18,811 bases of DNA. Origin: Lachnospiraceae bacterium. Its GTDB lineage: Bacteria; Bacillota; Clostridia; Lachnospirales; Lachnospiraceae. Of the stretch, positions 12,955 to 18,811 are shown in pieces (within the stretch, counting starts at the first letter, position 1; every line of letters starts with the position of its first letter). The stretch spans positions 1 through 18,811 of the forward strand of contig CAAGMZ010000035.1 of the NCBI GenBank assembly GCA_900771195.1. Reading direction: 5' to 3'. The position numbers and the translations under genes are program-made. The notes under the pieces were generated by a model. The model searched no databases. It saw only the letters and a program-made list of their open reading frames with translations, and was not told the origin of the DNA.

Positions 12955-15861
12955 ATGAAAATAGAAACAGAAGGATTTATAAATCAGCCAGCCAATATGG
13001 AAGTGAAGACGGAAGTGACAGGAAGCGGAATAAATGCAGCACCGTTTGCAGGTTCGGTTCTTTGGGGACATTCCAGGGATAATATTCTCGGGAAGGAAAC
13101 TGCACGGAGTTCAATTCTGGATAGTTCAGACGGGACAATTGAATCCCTGAAGAGCAGGGCGGCAGCATTAAAGGGAAGCTTATCGGCCATATTTAACAAG
13201 ATGGACACCGGCTCTGTAGTAAAGATGGACGAGGACGGGGTTGATATCAACAATACGGAAGCTCATAAGCTTGTAACGGTGGTAGAGCAGATACAGATAA
13301 AGCTGGCTATGTATTGCGATGATTTCCGGGCAACAGCGAGTATTGACACAGAAGATGTAATAAAGACAATGGGAGCAGGTGCGGCAGCATACAAAATAGC
13401 CCGGAGCTTTGAGCAGAATGCAGTAAAGCCTACCAAAGCAAATGTTTCGCAGGTGCTTGGTGCACTGGATAAGGCAGAGCAGATAGGGGAAATTTCTGAT
13501 GCAGAAAAAGCATTTATTCTCCAGAATAACATGAAACCCACAATCAATAATATCTATGTTGCAGCCAATGCCGGATATGTGAATCAGAGCGGAACCATAT
13601 CGGATAAGCAGTGGAATGAATTGATTCCGCAGGTGGAAAAGGTAATTGAAAATGCCGGAATGGAAGTAAATGACGAAAATATCCAAAAAGGCAGATGGAT
13701 GATAGAAAATGATATTGAGGTGACAGCTGATAATTTTGTTAAGCTGGAGGCACTTGACAAAGTAAATGATATTCTCGTAAGCGATGAGCTTACGGACAGG
13801 ATAACGGCAGCCATGACAGAGGGACTGCGGGCAGGCGATACGCTTTTGACAGGCGGGGAATATTCCTGGGAAAAAGCCATCCGCGCAGAAAAGACGTTAG
13901 AAACCGCAACGGATGAGAATATTATGGCGTGGGTATACTCTGACAGGCAGTATACTCTTGACGGACTTGAAAGGACGATTGACGCAGGTGAGAAAAAAAC
14001 GCCTGACAAGGGTGATTATAAATACGTAAAAGCAACAAGAGAGATTTTTCAGATAAAGCTCATGATGACTATAGAGTCAGCCGGGATAATGGAAAAAAAC
14101 GGAATTTCGGTCAATACCACCGATATTTCCGAGCTTGTTGAAGAACTGAAAAGAACGGAAGCATCACTTCTCGGAGAAATGCAGGAATTTGATAAGGTGA
14201 CGATTAAGGATGCCGGAAGAGTCAATGATGTTCTGGAGGTTTTTGACAGGCTTAAGAGAGCGCCCGGTGCGGTAATAGGAAACGTCATAAAAGAGGACAG
14301 AGAACCCTCCGCAATTGCACTGATTAACAGCAATGCGGTGGTAAAGGCAAAAATAGCGGCTGCCGGCGATGCATATGAGGCACTCTCCACAGAAATAAGA
14401 AGTGACCTTGGCGACAGCGTGTCGAAGGCCATAAAAGCCAGTATGAGCGATATTCTGTCGGAAAACGGATACGAGGATAATGCTGCCAACAGGCGCGCAG
14501 TCCGTATTCTGGCGTATAACTCCATGGAAATAAACACAAAAAATATAGACAGTGTCAAAAGTGTCGACTACTCCGTAAACCGCCTTTTTGCCGAGATGAC
14601 ACCCAAGGCTGTTCTTCAGATGATACGCGACGGAGTAAATCCTCTTGAAACAGATGTGACAGAACTTAACGGGTATCTGACGGAAAAAGGACAGAGCGAA
14701 ACCGCCCGTGTTGAGAAATACAGCGAGTTTTTGTACAGACTCGAAAAAAACGGCAACATAAATAAAGAAGAACGGGAAAAATTCATCGCGGTGTACAGGC
14801 TCGTAACGCATTTTCAGAAGGATGGAATGAATGCAGCCGGCGCACTTGTAAATCAGGGGCTCCCGCTTACCATGGGTAACCTTCTTACGGCATACATGAG
14901 CCGGAAGGACCGTGGAATAAATCTGTCTGTGGATGACGAAACAGGCGTGGTCAGCGCAAAAGATAAAATTACTTACTACAAAAATCTTTTTGGAGAGGCA
15001 CAGAAAAAAATCACCCCGGATGCGCTTGAAAATATGGCAGACCGGCTGGATGACATGACGCCTGAGCAGTTTGCGGGAGAACTCAGAGAAACCAATATAT
15101 ACGGTGAGGATGCGGTGTACGCCAGGTATATGGAGAACGCCTGGCAGGCCGCACATTTGCCGGAAGAGGTGTATAAATTCGTTACGGAAAACAGCATACC
15201 GGCTACATATAACAATCTTGCGGCCGCACAGAAGGTCATCAAAAAGCCATCAGGATTTTTTGACAGATACAGGGAGGAAAATCCCGATGAAGATGAATGC
15301 GACAGCCTTATAGACCTGCTTGATGACAGGGAAAAGGTCAGGAAACAGTATGATGAAATGGTGAAGAACACAGAAGAAATCGTTCATAAGGCACTTGATA
15401 CGGAAAACAGCTCAATAAGGATGGAAGAGCTTAAGAGCCTTGGCAGCGGAATCAGCCTTTTAGCGGAGCTGGCCCACAGAAACAATTATTTTATACCATA
15501 TCAAAATGGTAGCGAATCGGGGGTCATAAATCTTAAGATTGTTGAGGATGGTGAGAACAGAGGAAGCTTTTCCGTGATTATTCATGACGGAAATTACGGA
15601 AGAATAACAGCCGGGGCCAGGGTGGATGCGGAAAGCGTCAATGCCTATGTAATGTGCGACAGTGCAGAGGGAATGAAGGCTATCGAGACCAAAACAGACA
15701 GCATAAAGCTGCAGCTTACGGCACATCATTTTTCAAAGGTACTCATATCGGTAAATAAAGTTAAGGTGCAGCCCGATTATGATACATCGGTGAGAGATGA
15801 CGTTTCTACCGGAAGAATATTTGAAGCAGCCAAAATTTTTGTTACAAATCTGGCTAATTAA
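12955..15861 (+). CDS. Large repeat protein of flagellar locus, DUF6240-like, FliK-like C-terminus
   Basis: A 968-residue protein without signal peptide, membrane segment or cysteine-rich region apart from two isolated Cys. From memory it resembles the DUF6240 proteins found near flagellin genes of Lachnospiraceae. Most of it is predicted alpha-helical and contains nine copies of a short motif, hydrophobic-x-[V/P/I/L/A]-[T/N]-x-x-[N/D]-hydrophobic, e.g. VKPTKANV (157-164), MKPTINNI (193-200) and LPLTMGNL (636-643). The last ~100 residues (about 857-940, VINLKIVEDG... FSKVLISVNKV) are beta-rich and recall the FliK C-terminal domain. Its place before flagellin suggests a role in hook-length control, export or assembly, which is inference. 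GAGGAG (12938-12943) is 11 nt before ATG 12955. Confidence 0.85.
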   Translation: MKIETEGFINQPANMEVKTEVTGSGINAAPFAGSVLWGHSRDNILGKETARSSILDSSDGTIESLKSRAAALKGSLSAIFNKMDTGSVVKMDEDGVDINNTEAHKLVTVVEQIQIKLAMYCDDFRATASIDTEDVIKTMGAGAAAYKIARSFEQNAVKPTKANVSQVLGALDKAEQIGEISDAEKAFILQNNMKPTINNIYVAANAGYVNQSGTISDKQWNELIPQVEKVIENAGMEVNDENIQKGRWMIENDIEVTADNFVKLEALDKVNDILVSDELTDRITAAMTEGLRAGDTLLTGGEYSWEKAIRAEKTLETATDENIMAWVYSDRQYTLDGLERTIDAGEKKTPDKGDYKYVKATREIFQIKLMMTIESAGIMEKNGISVNTTDISELVEELKRTEASLLGEMQEFDKVTIKDAGRVNDVLEVFDRLKRAPGAVIGNVIKEDREPSAIALINSNAVVKAKIAAAGDAYEALSTEIRSDLGDSVSKAIKASMSDILSENGYEDNAANRRAVRILAYNSMEINTKNIDSVKSVDYSVNRLFAEMTPKAVLQMIRDGVNPLETDVTELNGYLTEKGQSETARVEKYSEFLYRLEKNGNINKEEREKFIAVYRLVTHFQKDGMNAAGALVNQGLPLTMGNLLTAYMSRKDRGINLSVDDETGVVSAKDKITYYKNLFGEAQKKITPDALENMADRLDDMTPEQFAGELRETNIYGEDAVYARYMENAWQAAHLPEEVYKFVTENSIPATYNNLAAAQKVIKKPSGFFDRYREENPDEDECDSLIDLLDDREKVRKQYDEMVKNTEEIVHKALDTENSSIRMEELKSLGSGISLLAELAHRNNYFIPYQNGSESGVINLKIVEDGENRGSFSVIIHDGNYGRITAGARVDAESVNAYVMCDSAEGMKAIETKTDSIKLQLTAHHFSKVLISVNKVKVQPDYDTSVRDDVSTGRIFEAAKIFVTNLAN

Positions 15862-15881
15862 AGAAGTTAAGATGCCGATAT
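15855..15881 (+). promoter_or_regulatory. Sigma-28 (SigD/FliA)-type promoter of flagellin
   Basis: TAAT (15855-15858, consensus TAAA), a 15-nt spacer, and a full GCCGATAT (15874-15881) match the flagellar sigma-28 class. The -35 overlaps the last codons and stop of the preceding gene. Transcription would begin near 15888, giving a leader of about 32 nt before ATG 15920. Confidence 0.8.
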
Positions 15882-15919
15882 AACTAACAGATATTTATTT
15901 TAGAGAAAGCGGTGAAAAT

Positions 15920-17281
15920 ATGAGACTTAATTGTAATCTGTCAGCCCTTATTTCCAATAATCAGCTGAACAAGACACAGACAAATCTTGATAAATCAATT
16001 GAAAGACTGTCATCAGGACTCAGAATTAATCATGCAGAGGATGATGCAGCGGGAATGGCTATTGCCAAAAGAATGCATACGCAGATAAAAGCTCTTGAGC
16101 GTGCAGGAAAGAATGCAGCCGACGGAGTATCCGTGGTTCAGACCGCAGAGGCTGCACTGGGCGAGGCTGAAAATATGCTGCAGAGAGCCAGAGAGCTGGC
16201 TGTTCAGGCCGCTGATGAATCATACACAGATGATGACCGTGCAGCAATCCAGCAGGAGATAGGGCAGATACTTAAGGAAGTTGACAGGGTTTCCACCGAC
16301 ACGGAGTACAATACAATGCCTCTCCTTGACGGAACGCTCGAGAGAAGGAGCTACAGCGATGTTGACGATGTGACAGCTATGGATGTGTCAACAGCGGTTA
16401 AAGCCGGAGAGTACAAGTTAGATGTTACGGCAGCGGCAGAGAAGGCAGCTTTTTCCTTCACGCTTCCCGCAAGCTTTGGGGGAGAATCCTGCAAAATAAA
16501 TATTAACGGTGCCGAAATAGATTTAAACAGTGGTGATACGGCAGATGATTTGTATGCCAGGATTCTTGACGGATGCGAGAGAGCCGGAGTTGATGTGATG
16601 AAAACAGGTGACCAGGTTAGTCTTAAAAGCAGAGAGTACGGAAGCAACGCATCGGTTTCGGTGGATTTTAAGAGCGATGAAACCGCTGCTTTGTTCGGAG
16701 CTGCCCGGATTAACACAACGTATGGCAGGGATTGTGAAGTAACCCTTGGTGCCGGATTTGGTGCTACTGCCATTACCGGTACCGATGGCAATCTGATTAG
16801 TGTCCGGGATGTGAATGGTTTTGACATGAAGATTGAAATTCCGGGCGAAACAACCTTTACGGACTGCACCATGAAGGTAACGGATATAGGTACGCTTGGT
16901 ATACAGGTAGGTGCCAACGAGGGACAGCAGCTGATTATTAATATCCCCAAAACCAATACGCATACGCTCGGAATAGATAATGTCAACGTGAATACATCAA
17001 GAGGGGCATCAGAGGCAATAAGCAGTTTGGATAAGGCAATCTCCGAAATATCTTCCATAAGGTCAAAGCTTGGAGCTTACCAGAACAGGCTTGAAAGTTC
17101 AGAGGACAGTGTTGATTCTTATTCTGAAAACATGACAGCAGCGCTGTCAAGAATTGAGGACTGCGATATGGCAGAAGAGATGACGGAGTACACTTCACAG
17201 TCTGTGCTCAGCCAGGCGGCAACTTCTGTACTTGCTCAGGCTAACGAGAGACCGGAAACTGTGCTGCAGTTACTGCAGTAG
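15920..17281 (+). CDS. Flagellin
   Basis: The 453-residue filament subunit. The conserved N-terminal D0/D1 region (1 to about 140) contains RLSSGLRINHAEDDAAGMAIAKRM and MLQRARELAVQAADES. The C-terminal D1/D0 region (about 358-453) ends VLSQAATSVLAQANERPETVLQLLQ. The variable centre includes a flagellin hook-IN-like segment (about 190-250, INGAEIDLNSGDTADDLYARI). There is no signal peptide, as expected for type III flagellar export. The Shine-Dalgarno is modest (GGTGA, 15911-15915) despite the strong promoter upstream. FliS follows 13 nt after the stop. It is a flagellin proper, not FlgL, judging from the LQLLQ ending and length. Confidence 0.96.
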   Translation: MRLNCNLSALISNNQLNKTQTNLDKSIERLSSGLRINHAEDDAAGMAIAKRMHTQIKALERAGKNAADGVSVVQTAEAALGEAENMLQRARELAVQAADESYTDDDRAAIQQEIGQILKEVDRVSTDTEYNTMPLLDGTLERRSYSDVDDVTAMDVSTAVKAGEYKLDVTAAAEKAAFSFTLPASFGGESCKININGAEIDLNSGDTADDLYARILDGCERAGVDVMKTGDQVSLKSREYGSNASVSVDFKSDETAALFGAARINTTYGRDCEVTLGAGFGATAITGTDGNLISVRDVNGFDMKIEIPGETTFTDCTMKVTDIGTLGIQVGANEGQQLIINIPKTNTHTLGIDNVNVNTSRGASEAISSLDKAISEISSIRSKLGAYQNRLESSEDSVDSYSENMTAALSRIEDCDMAEEMTEYTSQSVLSQAATSVLAQANERPETVLQLLQ

Positions 17282-17294
17282 ACTGGAGGCAGCA

Positions 17295-17768
17295 GTGACC
17301 AAACAGGAATTAAAGGATTATGGCGTTAAAGTCTCACAGGCATCAAGAACCGGGCTTATAGTAATCATGTATGATATAGCCATAAAATATCTTGATGATG
17401 CAATAAAAGCTTATGAGGGCAGTGATACTGCCGGATACAGGGAATACCTGAAAAAAGGAAAAAATATCATTAATGAATTGTCATCGGCACTTGATATGAA
17501 ATATCCTGTGTCATCCGGACTGTTCGGTATTTATACATTTATGAATAATGCTCTTGTCCGTGCGGATATAAGAAACGATGCATCGGAGGTTGGCAGGATT
17601 AAAGACATGCTTGTCAGACTCCGCACGTCTTTTGAAACGGTCAGCAGGACAGACGATTCGGGACCCGTTATGGAAAATTCACAGCAGGTATATGCAGGGC
17701 TTACTTATTCCCGGTCATCACTCAACGAGGATGTGTATAATAATGACAGAAGAGGCTTCACGGTGTGA
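17295..17768 (+). CDS. fliS: Flagellar export chaperone FliS
   Basis: A 157-residue helical protein from GTG 17295, with GGAGG (17285-17289) 5 nt upstream. The frame is open further upstream but only by overlapping flagellin. The FliS pattern is clear: VSQASRTGLIVIMYDIAIKYLDDAI, KKGKNIINELSSALD, LFGIYTFMNNALVRADIRNDASEVGRIKDMLVRLRTSFE. FliS binds the C-terminal helix of flagellin and prevents early polymerisation before export. It is longer than the classic ~130-residue form, with a tail ending YAGLTYSRSSLNEDVYNNDRRGFTV. Placement right behind flagellin fits co-expression from the sigma-28 promoter; fliD is not in the window. Confidence 0.92.
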   Translation: MTKQELKDYGVKVSQASRTGLIVIMYDIAIKYLDDAIKAYEGSDTAGYREYLKKGKNIINELSSALDMKYPVSSGLFGIYTFMNNALVRADIRNDASEVGRIKDMLVRLRTSFETVSRTDDSGPVMENSQQVYAGLTYSRSSLNEDVYNNDRRGFTV

Positions 17769-17780
17769 TGCCTCTTTTCA
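17748..17780 (+). terminator. Terminator of flagellin-fliS, spanning the fliS stop codon
   Basis: AAGAGGC (17750-17756) / GCCTCTT (1770-76 of the 17,700 block, i.e. 17770-17776), a T-T mismatch, then TCAC (17758-17761) / GTGA (17765-17768) with loop GGT. T-rich sequence follows. The fliS TGA (17766-17768) is inside the hairpin. Confidence 0.8.
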
Positions 17781-18014
17781 TTTCATCAGTTCCATTTCGT
17801 ATTTTATTTCCAGATTGGCCTCCCGTGCCCGCTCAAGAAGGAACTTATACCTTTTCTGTGCGGAATTCACCTGATAAATGCAGGAATCGATAAGATCGGG
17901 ATCTGTGACATATTCAAAAGTAGAATACGCTGCAGCAAGGGCATTTCTGGTCTGTGTAAGTTCTGAAAGCAGATATTTTTCTTCATACGTCATTAGATCA
18001 TTGTTTTTTTTCAT
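17778..18014 (-). CDS. DUF2508 (YaaL-like) family protein
   Basis: A 78-residue, charged helical protein, with YLLSELTQTRNALAAAYSTFEYVTDPDLIDSCIYQVNSAQKRYKFLLERAREANL read as one segment (about residues 14-67). It matches the short YaaL/DUF2508 proteins of Firmicutes, whose hallmark is a Y/F-LL-x-x-A-x-x-x-x-L ending. The function is unknown; in Bacillus yaaL lies next to recR and bofA. Here it is detached and convergent with fliS, with only 9 nt between the stops. ATG 18014 is preceded by GAAAGGA with a longish spacing of about 12 nt. Confidence 0.78.
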   Translation of the reverse strand: MKKNNDLMTYEEKYLLSELTQTRNALAAAYSTFEYVTDPDLIDSCIYQVNSAQKRYKFLLERAREANLEIKYEMELMK

Positions 18015-18044
18015 ATATAATCTACATCCTTTCGATATACCGGA

Positions 18045-18050
18045 ATTATA
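18045..18050 (-). promoter_or_regulatory. -10 element of the DUF2508 gene
   Basis: A perfect TATAAT on the minus strand (18050-18045), about 31 nt upstream of ATG 18014. The -35 window is weak (GAATAC-like), so this is supported mainly by the -10. Confidence 0.45.
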
Positions 18051-18139
18051 GTCACAAATCTTTTTTTGTATTCACAAAAATACCAGAAAATGTAAAAAAA
18101 CCGGTCAGAAAAAACATAAAAAAATTTGGGGCAAAATCC

Positions 18140-18168
18140 TTGACTAAATGGCATTCAGGGTTTATTGT
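18140..18168 (+). promoter_or_regulatory. Promoter of the prepilin peptidase gene
   Basis: TTGACT (18140-18145), a 17-nt spacer and TATTGT (18163-18168). Transcription would start near 18175. The leader of about 80 nt contains a short hairpin, GACCC (18184-18188) / GGGTC (18192-18196), with an 8-nt palindrome CCCGCGGG at its centre. The stretch 18051-18139 is AT-rich with A and T runs, and I see nothing else in it. Confidence 0.55.
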
Positions 18169-18257
18169 TGTCATTACCAAATCGACCCGCGGGGTCACGA
18201 TCACAAATTCTTTTTTCGGATTTATTTTCAACAGAACAATTTAATAAAGCAGAGGTG

Positions 18258-18713
18258 GTGCATATAGCTGATATTTTATTGGGAATGATTATCGGCACTG
18301 CGTTTGTATATGATATTTATTTTGGAATAGTTCCCAATTATGTGCTTATTGCAGGATATGCGGGAATAGTTCCCATTATGTATGGTATTTCCGGATGGAT
18401 GGGACTTTTGCAGATGACTGCGGGAGCAGTGGCATTTACGGCAGTTCTTTTTATCGTATACATTCTTGGTGGTATCGGAGCCGGTGATGTAAAGCTTTTA
18501 TCGTTAGTGTGTGGAGTTCTCGGTGTAGGAGAAGGGGTGAAATTTATTGCGGTTGTTTTTGTGGTCGGTGCAGTTATGGGATTTGTAAAAATTATGCTGA
18601 AGGCTTCAGATGCTGTAGGAAAGGGCAAAAAATTCAGGTGGAGCAAGACCGGAATTAAGTTCAGCCTGCCGACGCTGACCGGTTACCTGATAATGCTTTT
18701 ATCGAAAGACTAA
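18258..18713 (+). CDS. Type IV prepilin peptidase, TadV/CpaA type (A24 family)
   Basis: A polytopic membrane aspartic protease of about 151 residues. Both catalytic aspartates are visible: the first in YDIYFGIVPN (Asp19, the D-x(5)-I/V-P-N type), the second in GGIGAGDVKLL (Asp77, the GxGD motif). There is no N-terminal methylation domain, as in the short TadV/CpaA enzymes that mature Flp pilins and pseudopilins. The start is uncertain. GTG 18258 is used here, but AGAGG lies only 2 nt upstream; ATG 18285 would cut into the first membrane helix. A start further upstream (TTG 18165) falls inside the promoter. Other tad genes, if any, lie beyond the window. Confidence 0.85.
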   Translation: MHIADILLGMIIGTAFVYDIYFGIVPNYVLIAGYAGIVPIMYGISGWMGLLQMTAGAVAFTAVLFIVYILGGIGAGDVKLLSLVCGVLGVGEGVKFIAVVFVVGAVMGFVKIMLKASDAVGKGKKFRWSKTGIKFSLPTLTGYLIMLLSKD

Positions 18714-18779
18714 CTATTAAAAGTCAAGTCTTAAAATGATATTTTTTGAATAAAGTTCAGAAATGTATTTTAGTTATAT

Positions 18780-18807
18780 TTTGAACTCAGTTGGAGTTCT
18801 TTGAACT
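18780..18807 (+). repeat. Repeated TTTGAACT boxes with inverted arms
   Basis: TTTGAACT occurs at 18780-18787 and 18800-18807, 20 bp apart. Between them, GAACTC (18783-18788) pairs with GAGTTC (18794-18799), and AGTTC (18795-18799) pairs with GAACT (18803-18807). A further reverse copy, AAAGTTC, is at 18752-18758. This may be an operator or leader of a gene outside the window. Confidence 0.4.
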
Positions 18808-18811
18808 TTGA

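Noticed and set aside
14164..15156. 330-codon minus-strand frame inside the 968-residue gene
   Set aside because: It lies wholly antisense to a longer frame with proper start signals; Cys/His/Phe-rich composition is typical of an antisense shadow.
16351..17058. 235-codon minus-strand frame inside flagellin
   Set aside because: It is antisense to unambiguous flagellin, with no start signals and Ser/Pro-rich shadow composition.
18165..18257. Longer N-terminus for the prepilin peptidase
   Set aside because: Its TTG lies in the -10 region of the predicted promoter, and the extra polar residues do not fit TadV enzymes.
18051..18257. Riboswitch (c-di-GMP type) upstream of the prepilin peptidase
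   Set aside because: A GC-rich hairpin is present, but the conserved core of known c-di-GMP riboswitch classes is not visible.

Overview
The window looks like chromosomal DNA from a motile, Gram-positive member of the Clostridia, most likely Lachnospiraceae. The evidence is the Bacillus/Clostridium-type yaa/yab housekeeping cluster, tRNA genes without an encoded CCA, strong AGGAGG-type ribosome binding sites, a clostridial-type flagellin with a sigma-28 (SigD)-like promoter, a YaaL-like (DUF2508) protein, and a Tad-type prepilin peptidase. The genus cannot be fixed from the sequence alone.

Layout. (1) 1-158: the 3' half of an initiator tRNA, a complete tRNA-Phe, and a strong intrinsic terminator. 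(2) 187-7050: eight tightly packed plus-strand genes: patatin-like lipase, YaaO-type PLP decarboxylase, guanylate-kinase-like P-loop kinase, yaaR, holB, ricT (yaaT), a TrmN6-type methyltransferase and rsmI. This is the tmk-holB-yabC neighbourhood of Firmicutes, but the slot normally held by tmk carries a Gmk-like kinase, and yaaQ, yabA and yazA are absent. A terminator follows at 7089. (3) 7100-9875: a three-gene cassette of unknown function, with a promoter-like element and two hairpins upstream. It encodes a membrane-anchored protein, a small secreted beta-rich protein, and a larger secreted protein with InlB-type and Big_2-type repeats. The last two end in what looks like the same domain. 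(4) 9876-12860: a MraY-like glycosyl-phosphate transferase (minus) and glycogen branching enzyme glgB (plus), with overlapping divergent promoters. (5) 12955-17768: a flagellar segment with a 968-residue repeat protein whose C-terminus recalls FliK, then flagellin and FliS. (6) 17778-18811: a DUF2508 protein (minus), an AT-rich divergent intergenic region, a TadV/CpaA-like prepilin peptidase (plus), and a short end region with repeated GAACT/AGTTC boxes.

The first operon joins replication (delta' clamp-loader subunit), RNA-decay control (RicT) and translation-related methylation (TrmN6-like, RsmI). The flagellar block pairs the filament protein with its export chaperone and a candidate hook-length or assembly factor. 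The least explained parts are the 7.1-9.9 kb surface cassette, whose first gene may be reached through a four-codon leader ORF, and the 968-residue protein, which carries nine copies of a short motif not accounted for by any enzyme family I can name.
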